Position numbers and translations under genes: made by a program. A stretch of DNA of 31,962 nt from an uncultured Clostridium sp. (GTDB lineage: Bacteria; Bacillota; Clostridia; Peptostreptococcales; Peptostreptococcaceae), in NCBI GenBank assembly GCA_900557165.1, contig USRS01000015.1:1-31962 (forward strand), in the 5' to 3' direction. Below are positions 1-8,271 of this stretch, one piece after another; position 1 is the first letter of the stretch; every line of letters starts with the position of its first letter. Below the pieces are notes generated by a model that worked only from the letters and a program-made list of their open reading frames with translations, ran no database searches and was not told the origin of the DNA.

Positions 1-570
1 TCAGGAGTTGCTGTTGATACAGTGAGATTTGCCAAATCTCTAGGAGCAAAAGTTTATGCAGAAGCATCACCACATCATTTTACTTTAAGTGAAAAAGATG
101 TACTAAAACACAAAACTCTTGCAAAAATGAATCCACCTCTTAGAAGTGAAGAAGACAAAGCCAAAATAATAGCAGGTTTAAAAGACAATACCATAGAAAT
201 AATTGCCACAGACCATGCTCCCCATACGATAGAAGAAAAAAACAAGTCATTTGAGCTGAGTCCTAGTGGTATCATAGGTTTGGAGACATCTTTAGCTCTT
301 AGTATAACTTCCTTAGTTAAGAAGGAAAATTTCACTTTAATGGAAGTTTTAGAAAAGATGACAATAAACCCAGCTGCCCTTTACAAATTAAATAGGGGAT
401 ATATTGAAGAAGGTGCTATGGCTGATATTGTAATATTTGATGAAAATGAAAAATGGGTAGTAAAGGATTTTGATTCAAAATCAAGTAACTCTCCTTTTAT
501 AAATGAAGAATTGACAGGAAAAGTAAAATACACTATTTCTGAAGGAAAAATCGTTTATACTGACAAATAA
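1..570 (+). CDS. pyrC: dihydroorotase, C-terminal part (class I)
   Basis: The open frame enters from the window edge (the first codons read SGVAVDTVRFA) and ends at 570, so about 189 residues of a roughly 400-residue enzyme are present. Dihydroorotase closes N-carbamoyl-aspartate to dihydroorotate, the third step of cytosolic pyrimidine synthesis. Visible family signatures are EASPHHFTL (metal-ligand His region), MNPPLR, the catalytic-Asp motif ATDHAPH, SGIIGLETSLALS, and the C-terminal amidohydrolase tail with NPA...G.I.EGAMADIVIFD. The start and the first metal-binding HxH lie outside the window. Class II-type enzymes (E. coli PyrC) lack this TDHAPH/GLETSLAL pattern, so class I is favoured. 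No terminator is visible between it and the next gene 51 bp downstream. Confidence 0.93.
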   Translation, partial: SGVAVDTVRFAKSLGAKVYAEASPHHFTLSEKDVLKHKTLAKMNPPLRSEEDKAKIIAGLKDNTIEIIATDHAPHTIEEKNKSFELSPSGIIGLETSLALSITSLVKKENFTLMEVLEKMTINPAALYKLNRGYIEEGAMADIVIFDENEKWVVKDFDSKSSNSPFINEELTGKVKYTISEGKIVYTDK

Positions 571-621
571 GAAGCAGGTGTATTATAATTTAATTGGGAA
601 AAATCTTAAGGGGGAGAACTT

Positions 622-921
622 ATGACAATAGGAAGTAAATTTAATGTGGGATTAAAAAATATAACAATAGATAGACTTACTTTATTAAGTTATAAAATTA
701 AATTAGATAACTATATCAAAAAAAATAATCTTTGGGAAGAAAATGTTATAGAATGTTGGCTATACGACCTTTGCGATTATGCACTAAAACAAGATGTGGG
801 ACTAACTTATAGAACAATAAGAGTTTTAGAAGATCACTGGGGATTTGACAGCAACAAAGACGATATAGATGATTTTTTAAGAGATAATATGGAAAAGTTC
901 CTATCAAAAGTAAATAAATAG
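622..921 (+). CDS. small protein of unknown function (99 aa)
   Basis: I do not recognise the family. It has a good ribosome site (AAGGGGGAG, about 6 nt before the ATG) and is closed by a strong terminator just downstream, so it is probably real. It has no signal peptide and no membrane segment. The composition is that of a small soluble helical protein: a mixed basic/hydrophobic N-terminal third, a middle WLYDLCDYALKQ segment and an acidic end with DSNKDDIDDFL. It may be co-transcribed with pyrC (51 bp gap), but nothing suggests a pyrimidine role. Confidence 0.75.
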   Translation: MTIGSKFNVGLKNITIDRLTLLSYKIKLDNYIKKNNLWEENVIECWLYDLCDYALKQDVGLTYRTIRVLEDHWGFDSNKDDIDDFLRDNMEKFLSKVNK

Positions 922-944
922 TATATCTTATGATAAATTAAATT

Positions 945-978
945 GACCACCCTTATATTTTGAGGGTGGTTAGTTTTT
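945..978 (+). terminator. Rho-independent terminator
   Basis: An 8-bp GC-rich stem, ACCACCCT (946-953) with AGGGTGGT (963-970), and a 9-nt loop, followed by TAGTTTTT. It ends the transcript of the 99-aa gene. Confidence 0.88.
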
Positions 979-1112
979 AATTTCCACTCTCTGATGTATT
1001 TACATTTTTAACAAGTTCACCATTTGTATTTAGTTTTATAAAGAAACTACCAGAAGAAACAAATTAAAAGATAATAGTTATACTAATTGATACAAACTAA
1101 GGGGGAATTGAA

Positions 1113-1337
1113 ATGTTGAATAAAATAACATTTGTACTAGGAGTTGTAGCTTTTATATTAACATCTTTGCAGGTTTGGGGATTTTTGCCAAGGACTATTC
1201 CCTATGCTTTGTTAGCACTTACGATAATGGAATTTATGTGGGGAATAAAAACTTTGAGGGAAAATAAAAATAGTGCCATGAAGTTGTTTTTAGGTGGCGC
1301 TTTATGCAGTGTATTTTGTTATTTATGGATTTTTTAG
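1113..1337 (+). CDS. small membrane protein, DUF3953-like (74 aa)
   Basis: Preceded by AAGGGGGAATTGAA, a good ribosome site. The protein consists of about three short hydrophobic segments (residues ~4-22, ~29-46, ~56-73) separated by a polar turn with LRENKNSAMK. The layout, with a central PYALLALTIMEFMWGIKTL segment followed by a basic turn and a last helix, resembles the DUF3953 family of small Bacillota membrane proteins; this is recognition by eye, not a search. Function is unknown. It stands alone, between two terminators. Confidence 0.7.
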   Translation: MLNKITFVLGVVAFILTSLQVWGFLPRTIPYALLALTIMEFMWGIKTLRENKNSAMKLFLGGALCSVFCYLWIF

Positions 1338-1639
1338 GAGATTTGTCTATTGATAACTTCAAAAATGTGTACTACAATATAGGCATAAATATAATATATG
1401 AGAAATTTGCTAAATATAAGAGTATTCTTTAATAGCAGATAATTCAAAGCAAAAAATCAAGAGAATTTCCTTGGATTTAGTGAAATTTTCTTGATTTTCT
1501 TTTTTCATAAAATAAAATATTTAGAATAATTTATATAAATAATGAATTTTCTATGTTTTGCATTATAAAATTTTTAAATAATCATACTCAAAGGAAAGAA
1601 AATATTATACAATATCATAATAATAGACCGGAGGATGTT
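1338..1639. other. 302-bp gap before trkA
   Basis: Holds a terminator (1453-1505) and the trkA leader. The leader from 1506 to 1626 is almost pure A/T; I cannot pick a promoter with confidence. I looked for a c-di-AMP (ydaO-type) riboswitch, which often controls potassium genes, and saw none of its conserved GC-rich core. Confidence 0.5.
1453..1505 (+). terminator. Rho-independent terminator
   Basis: A 16-bp stem, positions 1453-1468 with 1483-1498 (one G-U pair), 14-nt loop, followed by CTTTTTT. It is 115 bp past the DUF3953-like gene and before trkA, so it isolates the potassium genes from upstream transcription. Confidence 0.8.
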
Positions 1640-2998
1640 ATGAATATAATTATTGTTGGTTGTGGGAAAGTTGGATCCACTTTAGCAGGTCAACTTTCTC
1701 AAGAAGGTCATGATATATCAATTATTGATATTAATGACCAAGTTGTAGAGGAATTTTCCAATAGCTATGATGTTATGGGGGTAACTGGAAATGGTGCCAG
1801 TTATACAATACAAAAGGCCGCAGGTATAGAAAAAGCGCATTTATTGATTGCAGTTACTGGATCAGATGAACTAAACTTATTATGCTGTTTAATTGCTAGA
1901 AAAGCAGGTAATTGCAAAACAATAGCAAAAGTTCGTAACCCAATTTACAACAGGGAAATTGGATTTATAAAAGAAGAGTTAGGACTTTCAATGGCAATTA
2001 ACCCAGAATACGAAGCAGCACGTGAGATGACTCGTATACTTCGTTTCCCATCGGTTATTGATATCAACACATTTAACAAAGGTAAAGTGGAGTTATTAAC
2101 TTTTAAAATTAACAAAGGTTCTGTTTTACATAATATGAGGCTTCCAGAAATAGAAAGTAAATTAAAATGTGACATATTAGTATGTATGGTAGAGCGTGGA
2201 GAAGAAGTTATTATTCCAAATGGTGAATTTGTCTTAGCAGAAGGAGACAAAATATCTATAATTGCACCACATAAAAAAGCCACAGAGTTTTTTGTGAAAA
2301 TTGGTATGATGAACAATCCAGTTAAAAATTCCATGATAGTTGGTGGAGCTGATATAGCTTATTATTTAGCTGACAACTTAAGCAAATATGGAATTAGCAT
2401 AACAATGATAGAAAAAGATTTAAAACGTTGCGAAGAATTATCTGAATTATTACCAGAAGCTATGATAATAAATGGAGACGGTACAGATAAAGACTTATTA
2501 ATAGAAGAAGGTATTACAGAGGCTGAATCTTTTGCTTCACTTACAGGAATTGATGAACAAAATGTTTTATTATCTTTATATGCAGATAGCAAAATGAATG
2601 GAAAAATTATTACAAAGGTAAATAGAATAGCCTTTGATGAAGTTTTAGATAATTTAAATTTAGGAAGTATTATTTATCCAAAATATATTACACTACATTA
2701 CATTCTTCAATATGTAAGAGCTATGAACAACTCTATTGGAAGTAATGTGGAAACTTTATATAAAATCAAAAAAGACAAGGCAGAAGCTTTAGAGTTTTGC
2801 GTAAATGAGGGCTCAAAACTTGTAGGAATACCCCTTGAAAAACTTAATTTAAAAGACAATTTAATAATTTGTTGCATTAATAGAAAAGGAAAAGTTATTA
2901 CTCCAAAGGGTCAAGATTGTATTAAAAAAGGTGACCATGTAATAATTGTCACAACAAATGTGGGATTACATGATTTAAGTGATATATTAAGGAGTTAG
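1640..2998 (+). CDS. trkA: Trk potassium uptake regulatory protein TrkA
   Basis: A cytosolic NAD(H)/nucleotide-binding gating subunit of a Trk/Ktr potassium uptake system, 452 aa from the chosen ATG at 1640, the usual length of double-RCK TrkA proteins. The open frame extends 29 codons upstream, but the ATG at 1640 follows CCGGAGGATGTT and gives the classical start MNIIIVGCGKVGSTLAG with a Rossmann GxGxxG. Two RCK_N/RCK_C repeats are present: the first N-terminal fold is at 1-~130, with RCK_C to ~220; the second, more degenerate fold starts near residue 232 with SMIVGGADIAYYLA and contains INGDGTD and ASLTGIDEQN. The last ~80 residues (EALEFCVNEGSKLVG...KKGDHVIIVTT) form the second RCK_C. The gene is followed 3 bp later by trkH, so the two subunits are made together. 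Confidence 0.95.
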   Translation: MNIIIVGCGKVGSTLAGQLSQEGHDISIIDINDQVVEEFSNSYDVMGVTGNGASYTIQKAAGIEKAHLLIAVTGSDELNLLCCLIARKAGNCKTIAKVRNPIYNREIGFIKEELGLSMAINPEYEAAREMTRILRFPSVIDINTFNKGKVELLTFKINKGSVLHNMRLPEIESKLKCDILVCMVERGEEVIIPNGEFVLAEGDKISIIAPHKKATEFFVKIGMMNNPVKNSMIVGGADIAYYLADNLSKYGISITMIEKDLKRCEELSELLPEAMIINGDGTDKDLLIEEGITEAESFASLTGIDEQNVLLSLYADSKMNGKIITKVNRIAFDEVLDNLNLGSIIYPKYITLHYILQYVRAMNNSIGSNVETLYKIKKDKAEALEFCVNEGSKLVGIPLEKLNLKDNLIICCINRKGKVITPKGQDCIKKGDHVIIVTTNVGLHDLSDILRS

Positions 2999-3001
2999 GA
3001 T

Positions 3002-4465
3002 ATGAATTTTGGATTTATTATATATATTATAGGTTGTCTGCTTAATTTTCAGGGTGCATTTTTATTAGTACCTTGCATAGTTGCCATGTCATATGGGGAG
3101 CGAAGTGGATTTGCATTTTTAATTTCTTCCGTAATTAGTATTATCATAGGTATGATATGCACACGAAAGAAACCTAAAAATAGATCTTTTTATGCAAAAG
3201 AAGGATTTATTGCCGTAGCTCTTGGTTGGATAGTATTTAGTATATCTGGAGCACTTCCATTTATAATAAGTGGTGAAATTCCTAATGTTTTCAATGCATT
3301 ATTTGAAACAATATCAGGATATACAACTACTGGTGCTACAATTTTATCTGATGTGGAAAGTTTATCAAAATGTTTATTATTTTGGAGAAGTTTTACACAC
3401 TGGATAGGTGGAATGGGAGTGCTTGTATTTATGCTTAGTATCTTACCTCTTGCTGGAGGGAATAATATGCATATTCTACGTGCAGAAAGTCCAGGACCAA
3501 GTGTTGGTAAATTAGTGCCTCGTCTTCGTTCTACAGCAAAAATTTTATATGCAATTTATGCAGCTTTAACATTTATAGAGTTTGTTTTATTACTGCTTGG
3601 AGGAATGAGTTTATTTGATGCTGTAACTACTGCCTTTGCAACTGCAGGGACTGGAGGTTTTGGTATCAAAAATTCAAGTATGGCAGAATATAGTATGTAC
3701 ATACAAAATGTAGTGGCTATATTTATGGTTTTATTTGGTGTAAACTTTGCAATTTATTTCTTATTCCTTATTAAAAAGCCAAAGGAAGCCTTAAAAAGTG
3801 AAGAATTACGCACTTACTTAGGAATTATTTTTATATCGACTATAGTAATAGGATTTAATATAAAGGATTCGTTTTCTTCTATTTGGGTTGCCCTTCAACA
3901 GGCATTTTTCCAAGTTGCTTCAATTATCACCACAACGGGATTTTCAACGGTGGACTTTAATACTTGGCCTGCATTATCAAAAACTATTATAGTAATTTTA
4001 ATGTTTATAGGTGGTTGTGCCGGAAGTACAGGTGGTGGAATTAAAGTATCGAGAATTTTAATTTCATGGAAAAATTTAAGAAATGAAATTTCTTCTTTTG
4101 TACATCCAAAGAGAATACAAGTTATTCGTCTAGAAGATAAAAAAGTAGGAAATGAAGTGCTTCGTTCTGTAAATGTGTATCTTGTTTTATATGTATTAAT
4201 ATTTGCAGTTTCTCTGCTTTTAATATCTTTAGAAAATGGAAGTTTTGAGACAAGCTTTACGGCAGTTTCAGCAACACTTAATAATATAGGGCCGGGACTT
4301 GATGGAGCAGGACCTATGGAAAACTTTGGAATATTTAATGCTTTTTCTAAGTGTGTGTTTATGTTTGACATGTTGGCAGGAAGATTGGAATTAATACCAA
4401 TGATAATTTTATTTACGCCATGGACATGGAAAAATAAAAACAAGGTAAAAGTAAAAGAAAAATAG
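3002..4465 (+). CDS. trkH: Trk potassium uptake channel subunit TrkH
   Basis: A 487-aa polytopic membrane protein, normal TrkH length. The four pore-loop signatures of the TrkH/KtrB superfamily are visible in order: SGYTTTGATILSD (~105-117), ATAGTGGFGIKNS (~214-226), SIITTTGFSTVDF (~305-317) and TLNNIGPGLDGAG (~425-437). HWIGGMGVLVFMLSILPLAGG and GGCAGSTGGGIKVSRI are also typical. It lies in the cell membrane and takes up K+ under control of TrkA, whose stop lies 3 bp upstream; the ribosome site (AAGGAG) is inside the end of trkA. A terminator follows at once. Confidence 0.95.
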   Translation: MNFGFIIYIIGCLLNFQGAFLLVPCIVAMSYGERSGFAFLISSVISIIIGMICTRKKPKNRSFYAKEGFIAVALGWIVFSISGALPFIISGEIPNVFNALFETISGYTTTGATILSDVESLSKCLLFWRSFTHWIGGMGVLVFMLSILPLAGGNNMHILRAESPGPSVGKLVPRLRSTAKILYAIYAALTFIEFVLLLLGGMSLFDAVTTAFATAGTGGFGIKNSSMAEYSMYIQNVVAIFMVLFGVNFAIYFLFLIKKPKEALKSEELRTYLGIIFISTIVIGFNIKDSFSSIWVALQQAFFQVASIITTTGFSTVDFNTWPALSKTIIVILMFIGGCAGSTGGGIKVSRILISWKNLRNEISSFVHPKRIQVIRLEDKKVGNEVLRSVNVYLVLYVLIFAVSLLLISLENGSFETSFTAVSATLNNIGPGLDGAGPMENFGIFNAFSKCVFMFDMLAGRLELIPMIILFTPWTWKNKNKVKVKEK

Positions 4466-4473
4466 AAAATTAT

Positions 4474-4516
4474 AAATACAGGAGATAGTATTAATTACTA
4501 ATTCCTGTATTTTTTT
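4474..4516 (+). terminator. Rho-independent terminator of trkAH
   Basis: A 10-bp stem, AAATACAGGA (4474-4483) with TCCTGTATTT (4503-4512), followed by a T run. Its T run directly abuts the transposase remnant, so the insertion's surviving part begins at or inside the terminator tail. Confidence 0.85.
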
Positions 4517-4968
4517 GTATAGAGACAGCAATTGATAGAAAAGGAAATATCCTTATGGGTGCTGTTTGTAATGGTAGAATTACAACAAATCAAATAGTTA
4601 ACTTCTTTGACAATAAAATATGTGAAGATGCTACTTTTTGTGTAGATTCACATAAATCATATATGGGAATAAAGGATAAGTTGAACATAGAGTTAAAGCA
4701 AGTTCCTAGAGGAAAATCAATGATAGATAGTGTTTATCATTTACAGCATATAAATGCTCTTCACAGTAGCTTTAAGAGATGGTTAATGACTTTTAATGGT
4801 GTATCCACAAAATATATCAATAATTATTTGGCTTGGTTTAAATTTCTACAACTAAGTAAGAAGAATAAAAAGAATGACCGAATTAAAGATATGCTAGTGA
4901 ATGTAGCTACTAAGGATACATATGTAACTAGAGCCACTATTAGAAATAGATTCATTGAATTAACATAA
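4516..4968 (+). pseudogene. IS1595-family (ISXO2-like) transposase remnant
   Basis: The reading frame is open from about 4516 (..CIETAIDRKGNILMGAVCNG) to a stop at 4968, about 150 residues, which is the C-terminal half of a ~300-aa DDE transposase. The zinc-ribbon N-terminus and the first catalytic Asp are missing. Diagnostic parts are DRKGNIL.GAVCNGR, the second catalytic region CVDSHKSYMGI, and the very typical HINALHSSFKRWLMTFNGVSTKYINNYLAWF. The first ATG inside it (4555) has no good ribosome site and cuts the domain, so I regard the gene as dead. I could not identify terminal inverted repeats; the short AAAGTA...TTTACT hairpin at ~4970-4986 might be a relic of the right end. Confidence 0.85.
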
Positions 4969-5009
4969 AGTAAGGAACTTTACTTCAAATTAATGAAACC
5001 ATTTTATAA

Positions 5010-5038
5010 TTGGAAAACAATTGAATACTTTATATAAT
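5010..5038 (+). promoter_or_regulatory. SigA-type promoter for the lipoprotein gene
   Basis: TTGGAA (5010-5015), 17-bp spacer, TATAAT (5033-5038), 63 bp upstream of the ATG at 5102. A near-consensus housekeeping promoter. Confidence 0.7.
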
Positions 5039-5101
5039 ATAATTAAGTTCGTAATTATTATATATTGAGAATTAATTATAAATAAAAAGGGGAAATTTTA
5101 T

Positions 5102-5809
5102 ATGGTAAAAGTAATTAGGTTAAGTTTATTTTTAATTGCTATATCATTATTTTTAACAGGGTGCAGTAATTCAAAAGAAGATATAACTTTGGATATTAAT
5201 AAAAATGAGAATTTAATTGATACTAATAATATTAATCAAATTATTTCTAATGATATTTATTCAAAAGAAAGCGAAGAACAAGAATTGATAAATATAATAG
5301 AATCAGTAGAAAAAAATAAACCTACTATGTCAGATGAAGAACGATATGATTTAAGAACTGATATATTCTTTAACTTAAATCAAGAGCAAGTTCTTAAATT
5401 TGGAGACTGTTATACTGCATTGAACCAAGTTATTTTTGATGATAGATATAAAGAATTATTCGATAAGGCAAATAATCGATGGGATGCTTATGATAATAAT
5501 GATTTATATGGAATTGTAAATACTATAAGATACATATCTAATTCAGTAAAAAATCAAGCGTTTAAAAATGATTTAAATAGAATTGAAGAATTGTGTTCAT
5601 ATGGATTAGAATATAGAGATATAATCGCACTTATTGATGCAAGAAGAATAATGAGAGATATTCAATATCACATATTTGAAGTTCCATATTTTAAAGAGGG
5701 AGATGCTATAGTTGAAATAAATGAAGAAGATTATAGCATATATTATGGAGCTAGTGAAGTATTAGAAGGAGATAGATATAAAACTATAGGTATATATAGA
5801 TATAAATAG
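5102..5809 (+). CDS. hypothetical lipoprotein (235 aa)
   Basis: The N-terminus has a basic start, a hydrophobic stretch and the lipobox LTGC with Cys at residue 21, so it should be processed by signal peptidase II and anchored on the outer face of the membrane. The mature part is acidic, starts with an Asn/Asp/Ile-rich linker (~22-55) and continues as a probably helical domain (EQELINIIESVEK..., RIEELCSYGLEYRDI...). I do not recognise the domain. The ribosome site AAAGGGGAAATTTT precedes the ATG; its own promoter and terminator make it a single-gene unit. It sits directly beside the IS1595 remnant, which may mark accessory DNA. Confidence 0.82.
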   Translation: MVKVIRLSLFLIAISLFLTGCSNSKEDITLDINKNENLIDTNNINQIISNDIYSKESEEQELINIIESVEKNKPTMSDEERYDLRTDIFFNLNQEQVLKFGDCYTALNQVIFDDRYKELFDKANNRWDAYDNNDLYGIVNTIRYISNSVKNQAFKNDLNRIEELCSYGLEYRDIIALIDARRIMRDIQYHIFEVPYFKEGDAIVEINEEDYSIYYGASEVLEGDRYKTIGIYRYK

Positions 5810-5812
5810 TTT

Positions 5813-5846
5813 AACATAGCCTTTTATAAAATTAGGCTATGTTTTA
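5813..5846 (+). terminator. Rho-independent terminator
   Basis: A perfect 9-bp stem AACATAGCC (5813-5821) / GGCTATGTT (5835-5843) with a 13-nt loop. The U run is short (TTTT then AAAT). Confidence 0.7.
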
Positions 5847-5952
5847 AATAAGTGTTGAAAATGATATAATATAAACTAAATCGCAATTGTCATATATTGT
5901 GACTTATAAGTAAAACACTATAATAGTGTTGATTATGAAGAAAGGTGATGCG

Positions 5953-6282
5953 ATGAAACAAGAAAAAAGGATATATATACGAAAGTATGTTTCAGCAATT
6001 ATATTTTCTAACATAATAGTATGGTTTAGCTGGGCATTGCCATTAATACTACTAGATGGTATAAAACTTAATGATGAATATCTTTTACAATTGGGATTTC
6101 TGTTAAGAATAGTGCTAAGTACAATACCTTTCATAGTGCTATTTGATTATACTAAGAGGAAGTATAAAGAAAATAAATTTACGAAAATGTGCTATATTTG
6201 TAGTATTATAAGTATGTTGTTATTACCAACTTTGTTTTTCATATTACATCTTGAAATAGGATATGGAGGTTGGTTTTGGTAA
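5953..6282 (+). CDS. small integral membrane protein (109 aa)
   Basis: I do not recognise this protein. A longer start (GTG at 5926) is possible, but the ATG at 5953 follows AAAGGTGATGCG and gives a typical basic N-terminus MKQEKRIYIRKYVSA. It has three probable transmembrane segments (~14-32, ~42-62, ~82-102) with a basic KRKYKENKFTK loop between the second and third. It ends in IGYGGWFW. It may be a small immunity or membrane-stress protein, but that is only a guess. A terminator-like hairpin lies 75 bp downstream. Confidence 0.65.
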   Translation: MKQEKRIYIRKYVSAIIFSNIIVWFSWALPLILLDGIKLNDEYLLQLGFLLRIVLSTIPFIVLFDYTKRKYKENKFTKMCYICSIISMLLLPTLFFILHLEIGYGGWFW

Positions 6283-6356
6283 AAGTTATAATTTATAGAA
6301 GTAGCTTAATAGACAATATTAATATATTACGAACAATTTATAGTAAGTTATATAAT

Positions 6357-6411
6357 CAACCACATATTAGAATTCAATATATTGAAAATTCTAAGGTGTG
6401 GTTGTTTTTAT
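6357..6411 (+). terminator. long imperfect terminator hairpin
   Basis: An 18-nt arm at 6357-6374 (starting CAACCACA) pairs with 6387-6404 (ending TGTGGTTG) with few mismatches, followed by TTTTTA. It ends the transcript of the 109-aa membrane protein. Confidence 0.78.
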
Positions 6412-6468
6412 GTCATATTTATCACGAAGATAGCTAACATAGCCTAAAAATAAAAAAGGAGACAAAAT

Positions 6469-6876
6469 ATGAATAAATATGCATGGAATGATGCCATGAT
6501 TCTAGATAAAATTCAAGAAGTTTTAGATATTGAAAACATAGATGATATGGATATAACACCTGAAAACTTAGAAAAAATAAAAGATTTACTAAGCGAAAAT
6601 ATTTCAACAGAAGACATAAATAACTCAGCTTCTATTTTAGCTGAAAGTATAGATGAACTAAAAACAACTTCAAAACAAGATATCAAAGATTATATTTCAA
6701 GATTAATAAATTATTTAAATAAAAACAATCTAAAATCTATTATTGGTGAATATGAAGGTATTGAATTTGAAGTTTTCAAAAATTCTACTGTGGAAGAAGT
6801 TTTCAAAAACTATTATAATAAATACGATGAAACTTATGGTATTTCTAATATGCTTTCAGATTTGGGATTAAAATAG
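6469..6876 (+). CDS. acidic helical protein of unknown function (135 aa)
   Basis: Not recognised. The ribosome site AAAAAGGAGACAAAAT fits the ATG. It is strongly acidic and almost wholly helical by composition, with repeated ExxLxxIKDLL-like heptad segments in the first half (IQEVLDIENIDDMDI, PENLEKIKDLLSENI). There is no signal peptide or membrane segment. The gene converges with the MATE gene on the other strand, sharing a bidirectional terminator. Confidence 0.72.
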   Translation: MNKYAWNDAMILDKIQEVLDIENIDDMDITPENLEKIKDLLSENISTEDINNSASILAESIDELKTTSKQDIKDYISRLINYLNKNNLKSIIGEYEGIEFEVFKNSTVEEVFKNYYNKYDETYGISNMLSDLGLK

Positions 6877-6877
6877 A

Positions 6878-6903
6878 AAAAGACTGAGTTTTCTCAGTCT
6901 TTT
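6878..6903. terminator. bidirectional terminator overlapping the MATE stop codon
   Basis: A perfect 11-bp stem AAAAGACTGAG (6878-6888) / CTCAGTCTTTT (6893-6903), 4-nt loop, with A/T tracts on both sides, so it can serve both converging genes. The stop codon of the minus-strand exporter (6894-6896) lies inside the stem. Confidence 0.9.
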
Positions 6904-8252
6904 ATAACTTCTTTAATCTTTTTAAAATAAATAATTAGCAGTAAAATAATAGATAAAGGTACTGCTAAAAATACAGACAGTTGAGGTGATATATTAAAAA
7001 TATCATATTTTAAGAAAATCCTAGGAAAAATTATCACTAAAGGAATAGATAAAACAACCTGTCTCATTAACTCCAATTTCGTTGCATCATCTTCTTTGCC
7101 AGAAACTTGCATAAAAGTAATCACTGCATATAAAAGTCCTAAAAAAGGAAATCCTCCCACCACAATTTTAATTATGGGTTTTGATACCTCTAACAAACCT
7201 TTATCATTAGTGAATATTTTCAAAACAGTTGATGCAAAAATAAATATTATCAGCATTACACTTATAGAATATATTAAACTATACTGAAGAACTTTATTTT
7301 TAACCTTTCTCTCTTTAGTTTTATTTTCTTTGCTGTGAAAGTAAGCTACTATGGACTGTACTCCTTGTGTCAAACCAATTAGCGGTAATAAAATAATCAT
7401 ATTTATATTTGAGCATATGGACCAAGCTCCCACATATAAAACACTTCCATATAATATAAGTACTTTATTTATAATAAAAGTACTTATACTATTTAGAGAC
7501 TGCATAAGAAATTGCACAAATCCTATTTTCACTATGGAAATTAAAATCTCCTTACTTTCATTTAAATCCACCTTGCCTTTTTTAAACCACAATCCTTTTC
7601 TAATTAAAAATATGGTTGAAAATAAAAAATAATAAATTTCACTTATTAATGTGGACAAAGCTATACCTTTCATACCCATGTCTAGTACAAAAGTAAAAAT
7701 CACATTAAATACTATATTTATAATTGTGGCTGAAACACCAACCATAACTTCTATTTTTGGATAACCAAAGGCTCTAATATTATTAAGTAACATATATCCC
7801 ATGGAACTAAATACATTAAATATAACTGCTATATTTAAAAATTCCTTAGATAAGATAAAAACTTCTCCTTTGGCTCCAAGTATTCTTAACAAACTATTTT
7901 CAAATAAAAATATTAATAAAGATATGATAAAGCTTGATATAAAACAAGCATAAAATCCCACTTTAAAAGTATTATTGATTTTTTCTTGATTATTTTCTCC
8001 AAGTCTTTTGGATATAACTATACTTGTAGATACTCCAAAAATTAATTGAGCTGCAATTAAAAGTAGCAATATGGGATTTATAATTCCCATGGCTGCTAAG
8101 GCTTTATCTCCTATATTTCTCAAATGCCCTGCAAAGGCAGTATCCACCATAGAAGTCAATGATTCCAACACTAATGAACATATAGTTGGAAAAGAAAATA
8201 ATACTATTAATTCCGATATGGATTTTGTTTCATAGATGTTTTTCTTATTCAT
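6894..8252 (-). CDS. MATE-family multidrug/Na+ exporter
   Basis: A 452-aa protein with about 12 hydrophobic segments, the standard MATE length, exporting drugs or metabolites against a Na+ or H+ gradient. The start ELIVLFSFPTICSLVLESLTSMVDTAFAGHL is the typical first MATE helix (P.....l...l..vvD..fvG.l), and the second half repeats it (GFVQFLMQSLNSISTFIINKVL). It ends in a basic tail KKIKEVIKD. The start ATG follows GAGGATAA (positions 8253-8260 on the minus strand), only 19 bp after the Eis-like gene, so it is probably the last gene of the seven-gene hex run. The substrate cannot be read from sequence. Confidence 0.92.
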   Translation of the reverse strand: MNKKNIYETKSISELIVLFSFPTICSLVLESLTSMVDTAFAGHLRNIGDKALAAMGIINPILLLLIAAQLIFGVSTSIVISKRLGENNQEKINNTFKVGFYACFISSFIISLLIFLFENSLLRILGAKGEVFILSKEFLNIAVIFNVFSSMGYMLLNNIRAFGYPKIEVMVGVSATIINIVFNVIFTFVLDMGMKGIALSTLISEIYYFLFSTIFLIRKGLWFKKGKVDLNESKEILISIVKIGFVQFLMQSLNSISTFIINKVLILYGSVLYVGAWSICSNINMIILLPLIGLTQGVQSIVAYFHSKENKTKERKVKNKVLQYSLIYSISVMLIIFIFASTVLKIFTNDKGLLEVSKPIIKIVVGGFPFLGLLYAVITFMQVSGKEDDATKLELMRQVVLSIPLVIIFPRIFLKYDIFNISPQLSVFLAVPLSIILLLIIYFKKIKEVIKD

Positions 8253-8271
8253 TTATCCTCCTTGATGACTT

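Noticed and set aside
1506..1639. c-di-AMP riboswitch before trkA
   Set aside because: Common before potassium genes, but this leader is nearly all A/T and lacks the conserved GC-containing core.
3895..4443. 182-codon minus-strand frame opposite trkH
   Set aside because: Antisense shadow of a gene with all TrkH pore motifs; no ribosome site or recognisable domain.
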